Shown: positions 38,845 through 49,279, counted from the stretch's first letter. The stretch: DNA of 64,000 bases from an uncultured Desulfovibrionaceae bacterium (GCA_949741925.1 CATJOY010000056.1:113174-177173), one strand, 5' to 3'. The notes: generated from the sequence alone by a model not told the origin. A program made the numbers and translations.

Positions 38845-39960
38845 ATGAGCCCGATGGACCGAAGATTGATCACCCATGCCAACTGGGGCCTGGTGGGCCT
38901 CATGGCGCTGCTTTTTTGCATCGGTCTCGCCAATCTCTATTCCGCCAGCGGCATTCGCATGGGCGAAGGACTGGAGGTTTCCAGCTACTACCAAAAGCAA
39001 ATGCTCTGGGGCTGTCTGGGGCTTGGCGGCATGATCTTCTGCACGCTTTTCGATTACCGGCATCTGAAAAGCCTGGCCACGCCCGCTTACATCTTCAGCC
39101 TGGTTCTGCTGGTGCTGGTCTTAGCTATAGGCAAAAGCGCTAAAGGCGCGGCCCGTTGGCTACAATTCGGCGGTTTCAGCATCCAGCCTAGCGAAATCGC
39201 TAAAATCAGCGTTATGCTGATAGCCGCCAAGTTCCTTTCAGGCAACAAGGATAGCCTGGATTGGCCCGCGTTCTTCATGGTGCTGCTCTTGGGGCTTGTC
39301 CCCGCGGGGCTGATTTTCAAACAGCCGGACCTGGGCACCTGCCTTATCGTTCTGCTGCTGCTGGGCGGCATGATCCTGTACCAGGGCGTTAAACCCTATA
39401 TTTTCAAGACCTGTTGTGTTCTTATACCCTTGGCCTTGCCCTTTGCTTGGCATTTTTTGCAGCCTTACCAGAGACAGCGGCTGCTGACCTTCTTCGATCC
39501 TACGATTGCCCCTCTTTCCACCAGCTACCACATCAACCAATCGCATATCGCCATCGGCTCTGGCCAGGTCTGGGGCAAGGGTTTTTTGGAAGGCACCCAG
39601 AACCAGCTACGATTTCTGCCGGAAAAACATACAGACTTCGCCATTGCCGTGTTCGGCGAGGAATGGGGGTTTGTAGGGTGCGTCTTTCTGCTGACCCTGT
39701 TTTGCTGCTTTTTGCTCAGCCTCCTGACCACGGCCAGGGACGCCAAGGACCGTTTCGGCAGCATCCTGGTGGCCGGGGTCTTCTTTTATTTTTTCTGGCA
39801 GATTCTGATCAACATGGGCATGACCATGGGCTTAATGCCGGTCGTCGGCATTCCCCTCCCTTTTATCAGTTATGGCGGTACAGCAACTATCGTCAATTTC
39901 TGCCTGCTCGGTCTGGTACTCAATGTATCCATGCGCCGTTTCGTATTTAAAACCCACTAA
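38845..39960 (+). CDS. rodA: SEDS-family peptidoglycan glycosyltransferase RodA
   Basis: Encodes 371 residues with ten hydrophobic helices. SEDS signatures include FGGFSIQPSEIAKI, the catalytic-site QPDLGT and GLMPVVGIPLPFISYGGTA. Polymerises glycan strands with PBP2. The start is the ATG after GGAGTAGCT; an earlier in-frame ATG five codons upstream has no spacing from the preceding GGAG. The 181-base gap to mrdA holds no other gene. Confidence 0.95.
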   Translation: MSPMDRRLITHANWGLVGLMALLFCIGLANLYSASGIRMGEGLEVSSYYQKQMLWGCLGLGGMIFCTLFDYRHLKSLATPAYIFSLVLLVLVLAIGKSAKGAARWLQFGGFSIQPSEIAKISVMLIAAKFLSGNKDSLDWPAFFMVLLLGLVPAGLIFKQPDLGTCLIVLLLLGGMILYQGVKPYIFKTCCVLIPLALPFAWHFLQPYQRQRLLTFFDPTIAPLSTSYHINQSHIAIGSGQVWGKGFLEGTQNQLRFLPEKHTDFAIAVFGEEWGFVGCVFLLTLFCCFLLSLLTTARDAKDRFGSILVAGVFFYFFWQILINMGMTMGLMPVVGIPLPFISYGGTATIVNFCLLGLVLNVSMRRFVFKTH

Positions 39961-39970
39961 GGAGATCCTT

Positions 39971-40372
39971 ATGGCCAAAGAAGATATCAGCGCTTTTCTC
40001 GGTGAATCCACTATCTATCAGGGAAAGCTCAATTTTTCCGGAACAGTTCGCATAGACGGAAAATTCACCGGAGAAATCCATTCCGACGGTACGCTCGTGC
40101 TCGGCAAGGAGGCCAAGGTACAGGGCAAAGTCAACGTCAACCAACTCGTCCTGACAGGCTTTCTCAGCGGTGAAGCCATTGTCAAGGAAAAGACGACCAT
40201 GCACAAGACGGCCATGTTCCTGGGCAATCTGATGACCAAAGCCATGGTTATGGAAGAAGGCGCAGTATTGCAGGGCACCATTACCATGCGGGAAGATATA
40301 GAAAAACCGGCGGATATGGGAGAAGGGTATAGCGCGCCGGTGGAGGAAGCCTTTTCCACAACTCCCCAATAG
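39971..40372 (+). CDS. Bactofilin-family cytoskeletal protein
   Basis: Encodes 133 residues. The bactofilin beta-helix region shows the repeating pattern GKLNFSGTVRIDGKFTGEI followed by GTLVLGKEAKVQGKVNV. It assembles filaments that often act in cell shape or peptidoglycan placement. It begins ten bases after rodA with AAGGAG, so it is likely the last gene of the elongasome operon; a terminator follows. Confidence 0.92.
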   Translation: MAKEDISAFLGESTIYQGKLNFSGTVRIDGKFTGEIHSDGTLVLGKEAKVQGKVNVNQLVLTGFLSGEAIVKEKTTMHKTAMFLGNLMTKAMVMEEGAVLQGTITMREDIEKPADMGEGYSAPVEEAFSTTPQ

Positions 40373-40393
40373 CGTTTGCCCATTGCTTCGCTC

Positions 40394-40422
40394 CGGCCGC
40401 GTCAACGCGGCCGTTTTTTTTT
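40394..40422 (+). terminator. Terminator at the end of the mreB-rodA-bactofilin operon
   Basis: A perfect 8-bp stem CGGCCGCG/CGCGGCCG with a TCAA tetraloop and a nine-T tail. Confidence 0.93.
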
Positions 40423-40598
40423 GGAGGCTTCCAACGCTCCGCTCCCGGCCCCGGTCTGCTTGTCTTGGAACTCGATCTCGGCTATAGGTATTCCGTTGCC
40501 GGAAATTCGCTTCCGGAGCATATAGGTTTTTCACGATCCTGTCGGCGCTTTCCCCCATGCGGGGATGCCTGTCGGACCGTAGCGGAGCATTATCAATC

Positions 40599-41018
40599 AT
40601 GCAAATTTCTTTCTGGATATTTGGTTTGGTCAGCCTGGTGGAGCTGGCATTGTTTGTTTTGTTGTTGGTCTTCTTTGCCCGATTGCGGCGTTCTGAAGAG
40701 CTGCTTCTCACCTTGCAACAAGGGCAAAGCAAGCTGATGCTTAGCCTGGCCCAAAATGAAGAGCTGGAAAAAGAACTGGTTGCCAGCTTCAGCCAGCGTC
40801 AAAGTGAACTCCAGGCCCTGGATCAGCGCCTGGAAGAACGAGCCGCAAAGCTGCAAAAACTCCTGGACCAAGCCGACAAGATCAGCCGCTCGCCCCAGTT
40901 CTTGAGGGAAGTGATTCTCGCCGGCGCTCGCCGGGGCAAGACCCCCGCCCAGCTTGCAAAGGGCGCCGGTCTCTCGCTGGACGAAGTTGAGCTTATCCTG
41001 GCCGAAGCGGGGCACTGA
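40599..41018 (+). CDS. Membrane-anchored coiled-coil protein, DUF2802-like
   Basis: Encodes 139 residues: one transmembrane helix at about 3-26, a coiled coil at about 35-90, and a C-terminal small helical region (GKTPAQLAKGAGLSLDEVEL) that resembles a helix-turn-helix, as in DUF2802 proteins. The function of this family is unknown; relatives are often near motility or cell-envelope genes. The start after AGCGGAG uses the ATG directly before the helix. Confidence 0.75.
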   Translation: MQISFWIFGLVSLVELALFVLLLVFFARLRRSEELLLTLQQGQSKLMLSLAQNEELEKELVASFSQRQSELQALDQRLEERAAKLQKLLDQADKISRSPQFLREVILAGARRGKTPAQLAKGAGLSLDEVELILAEAGH

Positions 41019-41598
41019 GCCTTAGAGTCGAAACGAACGGCAAGATTCTCTCAGCCTACTCCACCCGGGAGCCGCAGGTCGTAATTTCTTGCCGTTGTCA
41101 GCCCTGGGGAGCGTAGCGTTTCTCCTGTGCGGCAGGGGATTATCACGCTGCGCATTGCCTCCTGGACCGGGGCAGCGCAAGAAACCTTCCACTTCTTTTT
41201 GTACCCCCGTCAATTCGCGGGCGTCTTATCACGCCACGCTCCCACACCAACAGCCTCTTCCCCATTGTGTTTATTTCTATCAATAACCGATACAAGAGAC
41301 GCACTCCTTATTTGCTCAAAAGGCGGCGCTCTTTGCACCGTCGCACGATGCGCCAAGACATGATCTACCGCCGTGCGGCCAAACAAAGACCTGAAGAGAG
41401 CAGGAGCGGGAGCCCTGGTAAAGGAAGCGACAATAAAAAAAGAGGCAGACCGATTTCAAAAATTGCTGTTCAGACAATCGAAAAAACCGCGCGTCTCTTG
41501 GTTGCTGCACGGCAATGCGGAAGTCGCTTAGCATTTGCCGGCACTCATCCCCTGCTGAAGGCCGTCCCGACCAAATGGGAAAGCCTGAGCGCTTCGGC
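41019..41598. other. Gene-free stretch
   Basis: About 580 bases with no supported gene, RNA or repeat. Frames of 111 and 113 codons on opposite strands look random and have no start signals. Confidence 0.4.
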
Positions 41599-41694
41599 AT
41601 GAGGAAGGGGGTATTTTTTGATCGTGACGGCGTGCGGAACCAGGCTATGTTGATCAACGGGCGGCCGCATCCGCATAGAAAATATCGGCAATGA
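41599..41694 (+). pseudogene. N-terminal fragment of a GmhB/HisB-like HAD phosphatase
   Basis: A 31-codon frame begins RKGVFFDRDGVRNQAMLIN and continues GRPHPHR. The DxDG motif FFDRDG followed by a DGRP-like segment is the start of D-glycero-D-manno-heptose bisphosphate phosphatase or histidinol-phosphatase HAD proteins (normally about 180 residues). It stops at TGA and no continuation could be found in any frame. Likely a remnant of a sugar-nucleotide or LPS gene. Confidence 0.5.
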
Positions 41695-41704
41695 AAGAGA
41701 ATAT

Positions 41705-41751
41705 TAAAACACGTTCAGCATTTTCCGGTGAAAGCCGGAAAATGCTGAACG
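41705..41751 (-). terminator. Terminator for the recJ-rlpA operon
   Basis: A perfect 17-bp stem (arms at 41712-41728 and 41735-41751) with a six-base loop. On the minus strand it is followed by GTGTTTTAATATT. It lies about 120 bases after rlpA. Confidence 0.8.
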
Positions 41752-41870
41752 CTCTGTATGCTGTAGAAACGGTATACGCGCGGCCTGACGGGGCGCTTCC
41801 TCGCCCTCCTGACGCTGCTGAGTAGATCTGTGCCCCGCTCGTCAGGCACGAGCCGAAGCATGCCGGGTAG

Positions 41871-42638
41871 CTACTGGGCCACGATGAAGCTGCCCGGGAA
41901 ATCCGCGCCAACCCGACCCGAAGCCGCACTCTCAGCACGCTTCAGGCTGGCGTACGGCCCTACCTGAACGCGCCAGTAGCCCACTTGATCCGAAAAATAG
42001 ACGCGCACGCCATAGCCCTGCTGTCGTAAGGCAGCGGAAAGGGCATCGGCATTTTCCTTCCGGGCAAAGGCGCCTACCTGCACGTAGAATCTGCCGGTCA
42101 GGTCGCCATCGGAAAGCCCCTGGACAGATCCAAGCGTTTCAAGACGCACCGGCGCTGTACCCTCCGCGATCATATCCAGCTTTTCTGCTCCGGTGCGGGT
42201 AAGATCGATAACCCGGTTGCTGACAAAAGGCCCTCGGTCGTTGATGCGCACCACAATACTGCGGTTGTTGTTCAAGTTAGTCACGCGCACCTGCGTGCCA
42301 AAGGGCAAAATTTTATGGGCCGCGGTCATGCCGTACATATCATACCGCTCGCCGTTGGCAGTCAACTTTCCGTGAAAATCCTTGCCGTACCAGGAAGCAA
42401 TACCTTGTTCGCTGTAGCCGTCGGCGGAAAGCAACGGGTAATAGGTCTGCCCTTGAATGGTATACGGTTTGCTGCCCCGGGGGGCGGAAGAGCCGGTCCC
42501 CTGCCCCGGAGCGCCAGAAAGGCCGGAACCGCCCCGGACAACATTTTTGCCGCAACCGGCGGCCAGAGCAAGGGTCAGGGCAAGAAGCAACAACACAGCC
42601 GGAAAACGTCCCCAAGCTGCGGGTACGGAATATCGCAT
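41871..42638 (-). CDS. rlpA: Septal-ring lytic transglycosylase-type lipoprotein RlpA
   Basis: Encodes 255 residues. The lipobox LALAAGC places the lipidated cysteine at residue 29. A double-psi beta-barrel domain follows ([29 protein letters not shown]), then a C-terminal SPOR domain ([17 protein letters not shown]) that binds denuded peptidoglycan. It cuts stemless glycan at the septum in other species. The start shares one base with the recJ stop (TAATG) and has AAGGAGG; the longer frame lies in recJ. Confidence 0.94.
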   Translation of the reverse strand: MRYSVPAAWGRFPAVLLLLALTLALAAGCGKNVVRGGSGLSGAPGQGTGSSAPRGSKPYTIQGQTYYPLLSADGYSEQGIASWYGKDFHGKLTANGERYDMYGMTAAHKILPFGTQVRVTNLNNNRSIVVRINDRGPFVSNRVIDLTRTGAEKLDMIAEGTAPVRLETLGSVQGLSDGDLTGRFYVQVGAFARKENADALSAALRQQGYGVRVYFSDQVGYWRVQVGPYASLKRAESAASGRVGADFPGSFIVAQ

Positions 42639-44395
42639 TACAATCCTCCTTCGGTCCGCCAATCGCGCAGTTTCAATTCTACAGCGGCGGCCCCGTTATA
42701 TCGGTCGATCCGGGGGGTATAGGCCAGACGCACCATAAAGCCCTTCATGGAGGCGGGGATAGCGCATTGCTCGCGCCAACTCTTGGCCCGCAAGGTAATA
42801 CCGCTCTCCGGGTGGGTTAGGGCGGTCAAGGTCAAACCACTATATTTGGTCTGCACTGAAGCCACCCGCACCGGAGGCGAGATAAAAACAGGCTCGGGGT
42901 TACCCGGTCCAAAGGGCTGGAGCAATTCCAGCTCCTTTAAGCAGGTGAAATCCGAAGCCAGAGCAAAGGAAAGCTCCCCATCCACCAGCACCGGCGAGGC
43001 CTGAGGCGTCCGGCCGAGGGCGTCAAGGGCAGCGGCATTGAAACGCTCGCTGAAGGCCTCAAGGGAATCCGGCGGCATGGTCACCCCGGCCGCGAGCTTG
43101 TGCCCGCCAAAGGCGCTAAAAAGATCCGAGCACCCCGTCAAAGCGGCGTGCAGATCAAAGGCGGCTACGCTTCGTCCAGAGCCTTTAATAAACCCTTTGT
43201 CATTGCAAAGCACTATGGACGGCCGATGATAGCGCTCCACAATCCGGGAAGCCACAATGCCGATGATGCCGGGATGCCAGCCCGGCCCATACAGCACCAG
43301 GCCCATTCGTCCCAGCTCTGCCTGTTGTTTGGCTTGGGCTTCTGCCTCGGCCTGTATTTCCTTTTCCTCGGCCTTGCGCGCGGCATTGAGTTCATCCAAC
43401 TGTTGAGCCAGAGCAGCAGCCTCGGCACGCTCCCGGGTCAGCAACAGTTTGAGGGCGATTTCGCTTTTCCCCAGCCGTCCCGCGGCGTTAATGCGCGGGG
43501 CGAGCATAAAGACCACCTGGGATGCTTCAAGGCTGGCCCCGGGCGCTTGGTTACAAACGGCCTTCAAAGCCGCAATGCCCGGCCGCCGCCCCGCAGAGAG
43601 CGTCAGCAATCCGTTTTTAGCCAAAATTCTGTTCTGACCGGAAAGGCGGACCACATCGGCCAGGGTGCCAAGCGCCACCAAATCCAGAAAATCCCGCATA
43701 TCCAGGCGGGGCTTGCCCCGCTGGGCCAAGATGCCGTTGAGCGTGGCCATCAGCAGAAACGCCACGCCCACCCCGGCCAGATCCGGGCAGGGACAGGCTC
43801 CGAGACGCGGGTTGCAAATAGCATGGGCCGGAGGAAGCGTATCGCCGGGCAGGTGATGATCGGTGATGATCACGGTCATGCCCAGCTCGCGTGCCCTGGC
43901 AACCGCTTCCACATCGCTGATGCCGCAATCCACGGTCAATAGAATGGTTGCCCCCTCAGCGGCCAGGGATTCCACAGCCTCACGATTAAGGCCGTAATTT
44001 TCCTCAAGACGACTAGGGATATAGTGCCGCGCGGGAAACCCGTATGCTTCCAAAACTTGCAGGACCAAGGCGGTAGCAGTAATGCCGTCCACATCATAGT
44101 CACCCCAGACGACGGCCTCCCCGCCCGCTTCCAGTGTATCCGCAAGAAGGCGCGCCGCCTCGCCAAGGCCCGGCCAGGCTTCAGGTGGCGCCAGATGCCG
44201 AAGGTTCGGGGCCAGAAAAAGGCTCATCTCATCCAGGGTGCGGCAACCGCGCCGCCAAAGAAGCCCGGCCAGAAAGGGAGATATATCAAGCCGCTCGGCC
44301 AGAGAATACAGCTCCCCCCGCTCCGGGTCCGGCCCTTCATACCGCGGGCTCCAAGGGGCGTCACTATATACGGTGGCCGATTGGGAATCACTCAT
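42638..44395 (-). CDS. recJ: Single-stranded-DNA 5' exonuclease RecJ
   Basis: Encodes 585 residues. DHH-family motifs: [23 protein letters not shown], and the DHHA1 region with [14 protein letters not shown] and [12 protein letters not shown]. Acts in recombination and mismatch repair. The ATG follows the HDOD gene stop by one base; the frame extends 74 codons further upstream but overlaps the HDOD gene. Confidence 0.96.
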   Translation of the reverse strand: MSDSQSATVYSDAPWSPRYEGPDPERGELYSLAERLDISPFLAGLLWRRGCRTLDEMSLFLAPNLRHLAPPEAWPGLGEAARLLADTLEAGGEAVVWGDYDVDGITATALVLQVLEAYGFPARHYIPSRLEENYGLNREAVESLAAEGATILLTVDCGISDVEAVARARELGMTVIITDHHLPGDTLPPAHAICNPRLGACPCPDLAGVGVAFLLMATLNGILAQRGKPRLDMRDFLDLVALGTLADVVRLSGQNRILAKNGLLTLSAGRRPGIAALKAVCNQAPGASLEASQVVFMLAPRINAAGRLGKSEIALKLLLTRERAEAAALAQQLDELNAARKAEEKEIQAEAEAQAKQQAELGRMGLVLYGPGWHPGIIGIVASRIVERYHRPSIVLCNDKGFIKGSGRSVAAFDLHAALTGCSDLFSAFGGHKLAAGVTMPPDSLEAFSERFNAAALDALGRTPQASPVLVDGELSFALASDFTCLKELELLQPFGPGNPEPVFISPPVRVASVQTKYSGLTLTALTHPESGITLRAKSWREQCAIPASMKGFMVRLAYTPRIDRYNGAAAVELKLRDWRTEGGL

Positions 44396-44396
44396 T

Positions 44397-45290
44397 TCAG
44401 GGAACCAGTACCGCGGCAAGGCTTTCGGCCTTATCGCAGGCCGCATGGATTTCCAGCAGGGTAAAAACTCTCGCCGCCTCCAGCGCATCAGGGAGAAGCT
44501 GAAGGGCTGCCTCGGGAAGATCTTCAGGACCGCCCCACTCTGCCTCGGCCAGAATATTGGCGGCAGCCAGCAGCCGAGCGGCCGGGCGGTGGGGGGCATC
44601 AGCCAGCTCCGGGGCATGGTGCCAACTGACCGGTTCGGTCAATCTGGCTGGAAGCTGCCAATAACAGAGCAGGCGCGAACCAATCATACTATGGTCTATA
44701 CCCCAGTACTCTTCTTCAGCCTGGACCAGAGAAACATGCTCAAGCTGTGCCAACTGCCGGATGCCGAGCCAGTCTTCGGGGCAGTGCCCGGCAATAAGCA
44801 TCTTGCCTATATCATGCAAAAGTCCGGCCGAGTACAGTTCATCCGGGTCCGGGGCCCCGGGAGCGGCCGGGTCCAATGCACGGACGGCAACCGCCAGCTT
44901 CCGGGCAAAAATAGCGGTTTTGACCTGATGGGACCAGATCCGCCGGGTATTGAAATCAGGCGGCATGGTCATGCCGCTTAAGGCGGCGGCTGCGCCGACG
45001 CCGAGCACAAGGTTACGAACTTCCGTCATGCCCAGAACCCGAATGGCCTGGGAAAGTGAGGAAACGGAAGAGCAAAAACCATAATACGCGGAATTAGCGA
45101 GCGTAAGAACCCGCACGGCCAGGTTTTGGCTGCGGCTGACCAGGTTAGCTACCGTATCGGCATCGGCAACGGCATTCTCGCCGGTAACCGCGAAAAGCTC
45201 GGGAAGAAGCGTCGGCTCAAAAGGGAGCCGGGGCTGGTGTTCCGCCAGATCTTCCAGAAAGGCCTGGGCCTTGGCATGCTGCGTGTTCAT
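44397..45290 (-). CDS. HDOD-domain protein
   Basis: Encodes 297 residues, essentially one HDOD domain: RVLTLANSAYYGF, IRVLGMTEVRNLVLG, and AGLLHDIGKMLIAG, which keeps the HD pair. HDOD proteins act in signalling and regulation, mostly without known enzymatic activity. It sits directly before recJ. About 205 bases separate it from the TPR gene. Confidence 0.87.
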   Translation of the reverse strand: MNTQHAKAQAFLEDLAEHQPRLPFEPTLLPELFAVTGENAVADADTVANLVSRSQNLAVRVLTLANSAYYGFCSSVSSLSQAIRVLGMTEVRNLVLGVGAAAALSGMTMPPDFNTRRIWSHQVKTAIFARKLAVAVRALDPAAPGAPDPDELYSAGLLHDIGKMLIAGHCPEDWLGIRQLAQLEHVSLVQAEEEYWGIDHSMIGSRLLCYWQLPARLTEPVSWHHAPELADAPHRPAARLLAAANILAEAEWGGPEDLPEAALQLLPDALEAARVFTLLEIHAACDKAESLAAVLVP

Positions 45291-45495
45291 AATCGTATCG
45301 CCATTTTTGTTGCAAAAACGCGCGGTAGCGAGGGGGTATTCCCAACACCTTTTACTGCAAAGCCGCCTTCTCCCTCAGGCAGCGCCATCCGGAAAAAACG
45401 ATCTCAGCCTATCTCCACGAGGCCCTCGCCCGTTTTTTCTCTCCCCTGCCGGAGAAAACCATTCGGCTTTCGCGGAGCCCCTGTTTTTTGCCCCC

Positions 45496-46551
45496 CTACC
45501 CGCCGGCAGGGAAGCTACCGGAACCGGAATCCGCCGACAGACCGAAAACAGCCTCCAAATCCTCTTCTGAAGTATCCGGGCCGAGAACTTCCAATGTTGA
45601 GGCCTGCAGCGGTTGCGGAGCCGGAGCAGGCGGCTCAGAGAGATCAACCGGGGCTGCAGCCGGAGCGGAGAGTTCCGGTAAATCAATCGGAGCCGGCGCT
45701 AACGGCGTGGACGGCGCCTGAACCGGAGCAGAGGCTGGAGCAGCACTGCCCCTTTCTCGGGCTAACTTAGCCTGTTGCAGGGCTTGGGCCACGGCGGGCT
45801 TTTGCTCTTCGCGCACTAACTTTTTGCTGAGCATCCACGCCAAAAATTTGACCAGGGTCTCCTGCCCCGGGTTAATGGAAAGCCCCTTCAGCAGCGCTTC
45901 CAAGGCCTTATCCACATCTTTCTTCTCAAGGTACGCCCTGGCAATGTTGTAATGCAAATTTTCATCATGGGAGGCAAGTTCCAGCGCCCTGGAGTAATAG
46001 GCAATGGCCTGATCAAACATGCCGTTTTTGCGCAGATTGATGCCGAAATCATTGAACAGATGTTTGTGTTCGGCTTCAAACGCTCCCTCCAGCTTGACCA
46101 GCCGATTCAAAATATCCTCGGCCTTGCCGCTCTCTCCCCGCTCCAAATAGGTAATGCCCAACCCGAAGTTAGCCCGGATATTTTCCTCATCAACCTTCAG
46201 CGCATTGCCGTATTCCATCTCCGCGCTGTAATGTTCCCCGTTTTTCCGGTGGCGGTCCGCCCTGGCTATAGTCTTATTGACTTCCTTAATCTTGGGAAAA
46301 ACATTGTTGACATAAAATTCCGGCTCCGGAGAGAAAAGTTTCAGAAATTCATCCATGCTCACCGTTTTTTTCGGTCCGGATGGAATATAGTTGCTGTTCA
46401 GCGGCTGAACTTCGATAGTGCCCTCGGGCATTTCCTGACACATCCAGTACATTTTCTGGATGGTCTTGCGGGTAGTTGTGCCCGTACCGACTCGCTTGAC
46501 CTCTTGGCTGGAAAAAATACCTTGAATTCCTTGTTTTTTCTCTTGAGACAT
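45496..46551 (-). CDS. TPR-repeat protein with Pro/Ala-rich tail
   Basis: Encodes 351 residues. TPR-like helix pairs at about residues 95-245 (GEHYSAEMEYGNALKVDEEN, MFDQAIAYYSRALELA), then a low-complexity Pro/Ala tail and an acidic end. Probably a cytoplasmic scaffold; the function is unknown. It follows pyrF by 23 bases in the same operon. Confidence 0.8.
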   Translation of the reverse strand: MSQEKKQGIQGIFSSQEVKRVGTGTTTRKTIQKMYWMCQEMPEGTIEVQPLNSNYIPSGPKKTVSMDEFLKLFSPEPEFYVNNVFPKIKEVNKTIARADRHRKNGEHYSAEMEYGNALKVDEENIRANFGLGITYLERGESGKAEDILNRLVKLEGAFEAEHKHLFNDFGINLRKNGMFDQAIAYYSRALELASHDENLHYNIARAYLEKKDVDKALEALLKGLSINPGQETLVKFLAWMLSKKLVREEQKPAVAQALQQAKLARERGSAAPASAPVQAPSTPLAPAPIDLPELSAPAAAPVDLSEPPAPAPQPLQASTLEVLGPDTSEEDLEAVFGLSADSGSGSFPAGG

Positions 46552-46574
46552 ATATCCCCCATACGGAAAAGATC

Positions 46575-47258
46575 TCAGCCCATGGCGGCGAGGACTTCCC
46601 GAGCGGCAACCACAGGATCCGGGGCAGCCAAAATAGGCCTGCCCACAACCAGAAAATCCGCTCCCGCAGCAAGGGCTTTTGCCGGAGTCATTACCCGGCG
46701 CTGGTCGTCGCCGGCCGCCTCATCACACAGGCGAATCCCCGGGCAGAGGCACAAAAAGCCCGGCTTTACCGTCGCCTTGACCGCTGCTGCCTCCTGACCG
46801 GAACAAACTACCCCCGCAAGCCCCCACTGTTGAGCCTCCATAGCCTTGCGGGCCACGGCCAGAGGCACCTCCTCTTCACGCAGCCCGGCCTCGGCCGGGG
46901 TCTGGCTCGTCAAAACGGTAATCGCGAACAGCATGGTTCCTCCGCCGCCTTCAACAACGCCTTCCAGCGCGGCCCGGGCCATGCGCTCGCCGCCCGCGTG
47001 GTGCAGGGTGGCCAAATCTACGCCCAGCCTGGCGGCGCTTCGAGCCGCCCCCTTGACCGTATTGGGTATATCGTGAAATTTGAGATCAAGAAAGACCTTA
47101 AAGCCCATGGCTTTCAATTCTCGAACCAAAGTCGGTCCCGCAGCGGTAAATACTTCAAGACCGACCTTCATCCAGGGCACGATGCCGCGTAGTCGCTCGG
47201 CCATAGCCAAAGCCGCGGAGGCATCGGGAAGATCAAGGGCCAACACCAGATTTTTCAT
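46575..47258 (-). CDS. pyrF: Orotidine 5'-phosphate decarboxylase
   Basis: Encodes 227 residues. Makes UMP from OMP. The catalytic DLKFHDIPNT motif (Asp-Lys-Asp) is intact, as is GADFLVVGRPI near the end. The start overlaps the gmk stop as ATGA; three upstream codons are excluded. Confidence 0.95.
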   Translation of the reverse strand: MKNLVLALDLPDASAALAMAERLRGIVPWMKVGLEVFTAAGPTLVRELKAMGFKVFLDLKFHDIPNTVKGAARSAARLGVDLATLHHAGGERMARAALEGVVEGGGGTMLFAITVLTSQTPAEAGLREEEVPLAVARKAMEAQQWGLAGVVCSGQEAAAVKATVKPGFLCLCPGIRLCDEAAGDDQRRVMTPAKALAAGADFLVVGRPILAAPDPVVAAREVLAAMG

Positions 47259-47881
47259 GAAGACCACTCCTGAAGCAGCAGAGTTACAAAATCGGAACGC
47301 GCTCCCGGCGCCAAGGAGATCGCGCGGTAAACAGCCACAAGCTCCTGATAGGCCAGCTCCAAATCATCATTGATAATCCAAAAATCGAACCAGGAGGCCT
47401 GGGCCAGCTCTTTTTTGGCGTTTTCCAAGCGACGGGCCAGGCTTTCCTCGGTCTCCGAGCCCCGACCGCGCAAACGCGCTTTCAGCTCGGCAAGGCTCGG
47501 CGGCAAAAGAAAAACAAATTTTGCTTGCGGCAGCGTATTTTTGAGTTGCGCCGCGCCCTGCACATCAATATCAAACAAAAGATCCCGCCCGGCCGCCAGC
47601 AATTCACGGGCCGCCAGCAACGGCGTGCCGTACAGATTACCGTGCACTTCGGCCCATTCGGCGAAATGTCCTTGTTCGCGCAAAGCAACAAATTTCTCCC
47701 GACTAAGGAAAAGATAATCTCTTCCGTCAACCTCGCCGGGCCTGGGGCTCCGGGTAGTGCAGGAAATAGAAAAGGCAAAACGAGGAAATTCATGGGCCAG
47801 GCGGCGAACCAAAGTTGTTTTTCCCGTACCTGAGGGAGCGCAGAGAACCAGAGCCACCCCTGCCCGGAAACGCTCAGTCAT
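47255..47881 (-). CDS. gmk: Guanylate kinase
   Basis: Encodes 208 residues. P-loop [10 protein letters not shown], then the GMP-binding stretch [19 protein letters not shown]. Phosphorylates GMP. The start lies inside the end of remA (8-base overlap). Confidence 0.95.
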   Translation of the reverse strand: MTERFRAGVALVLCAPSGTGKTTLVRRLAHEFPRFAFSISCTTRSPRPGEVDGRDYLFLSREKFVALREQGHFAEWAEVHGNLYGTPLLAARELLAAGRDLLFDIDVQGAAQLKNTLPQAKFVFLLPPSLAELKARLRGRGSETEESLARRLENAKKELAQASWFDFWIINDDLELAYQELVAVYRAISLAPGARSDFVTLLLQEWSS

Positions 47882-48149
47882 TGCCGCTCTCCTGTTTTTC
47901 TTCCTGGCTCAAGCGCTGAGCCACAGTTTCCGCCTGCACCGCGGAAAGAATAACGTGGTTTGAATCGGTGATCAGCAAAGAACGGGTTTTTCTCCCCTGG
48001 GTCGCGTCGATGAGGCGTCCTTCCTGACGAGCGTCCTCGCGTAAGCGACGCATGGGGGAGGACCCGGCATTGACGATGGCTACTACTCGGGCGGCCAACA
48101 CCAGGTTGCCGAAGCCGATATTCAGAAGCTTTTCACGAGACCGGCTCAT
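47874..48149 (-). CDS. remA: RemA/DUF370-family regulatory protein
   Basis: Encodes 91 residues. The family pattern [25 protein letters not shown] and the downstream [11 protein letters not shown] are clear. In Bacillus RemA is a DNA-binding regulator of matrix and osmoprotectant genes; the role in delta-proteobacteria is unknown. Its place between yicC and gmk is the usual one. Confidence 0.92.
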   Translation of the reverse strand: MSRSREKLLNIGFGNLVLAARVVAIVNAGSSPMRRLREDARQEGRLIDATQGRKTRSLLITDSNHVILSAVQAETVAQRLSQEEKQESGND

Positions 48150-48185
48150 GCCACACTCCCTCTATCGTACCGGAAAACCAGCTCC

Positions 48186-49076
48186 CTACTCCACATTCTG
48201 CACCTGTTCGCGGCATTTTTCCAGCTCGTTTTTGAAATCCACAACCAGCCGGGCAATCTGCACATTCTGGATTTTGTTGCCGCAGGTGGTGATTTCCCGG
48301 AAGCATTCCTGGATGGTGAAATCCAACTTTCTCCCGGCATCCGCTCCGCTGGCCAGAAGTTCGCGCAACCGTTCAAGATGCGCCCCCAAGCGGGTGATCT
48401 CTTCACTGACATCCAACTTATCGGCCAGCAGGGTGATTTCCTGAAGAAAGCGCCCCTCATCCAGTTCCTGGCCGTACTGCTCCAAAATATCATTCAAGCG
48501 TTCGCGCAGGGCGGCAAAGCGCTCCTCTTTAATCAACGGGGCGCGCTCGGCAATAACTGAAAGCCACTCTTCCATGCGCAATATCCTGGTTTCTATATCC
48601 TTTTCAAGAGCCTTGGCCTCAATACGGCGGGATTCGTTCCAATCTTCCAGCGCGGCCAAAAGCCCTTGTTCCAGCGCGGCGATGTACTCATCATCCATTG
48701 CCGCGCCCTCTTCCTCCCAGAGAAAACTCATAGATAAAAGAGCGTTGTAATTGGGCTCGAAATCATCCCCGCGCTCATAGGCAAAGGCGCTGAGGGCATC
48801 CAGCATATCCTTGGCCTGGTCTTTTTTAAAGGAAGAGGAAATGCCTCCATCCACGGCTCCGCCGGATCTCTCCAAGCTCAAGGAAACTTCCACCCGCCCC
48901 CTTGAGGCATGGCGCTTGACTACCTTTTCCAGGCGGCTTTCCAGCGGCCGAATATAGTGCGGAAGCCGCCACTTGATATCCAAATACTTATTGTTCACGC
49001 TGCGGATTTCCCACGTTTGGGAACCGGAATCCTCTTCCAGAAGGCTGCGGCCGAAGCCGGTCATACTACGAAGCAT
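48186..49076 (-). CDS. YicC-family endoribonuclease
   Basis: Encodes 296 residues, the usual length. N-terminal SMTGFGR and VNNKYLDIKWRLP; C-terminal EEITRLGAHLERLRELL, GRKLDFTIQE and MNRE-equivalent FREITTCGNK. The E. coli protein is an RNase acting on small RNAs. Start at the ATG before LRSMTGFG, 26 codons inside the longest frame, with AAGGA nine bases upstream. First gene of yicC-remA-gmk-pyrF. Confidence 0.93.
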   Translation of the reverse strand: MLRSMTGFGRSLLEEDSGSQTWEIRSVNNKYLDIKWRLPHYIRPLESRLEKVVKRHASRGRVEVSLSLERSGGAVDGGISSSFKKDQAKDMLDALSAFAYERGDDFEPNYNALLSMSFLWEEEGAAMDDEYIAALEQGLLAALEDWNESRRIEAKALEKDIETRILRMEEWLSVIAERAPLIKEERFAALRERLNDILEQYGQELDEGRFLQEITLLADKLDVSEEITRLGAHLERLRELLASGADAGRKLDFTIQECFREITTCGNKIQNVQIARLVVDFKNELEKCREQVQNVE

Positions 49077-49279
49077 GCTCGAGTATCCTTGTTGCCGGGG
49101 TGCGGGCGTATGTGCGCCAAAATATATCTTTTTAATATACCCTGATTCTAACACGGGGTCAAAGAGGGAAAAGCCTATGCCGGAACAGCGACCCCAAACG
49201 TAGAGCGCATACCCCGGCCCGGCTTTTTCCGGCTAAGGCCGCTAGAGGGAAAAGAGGCTTTGCAACAATGAATGCTGGT

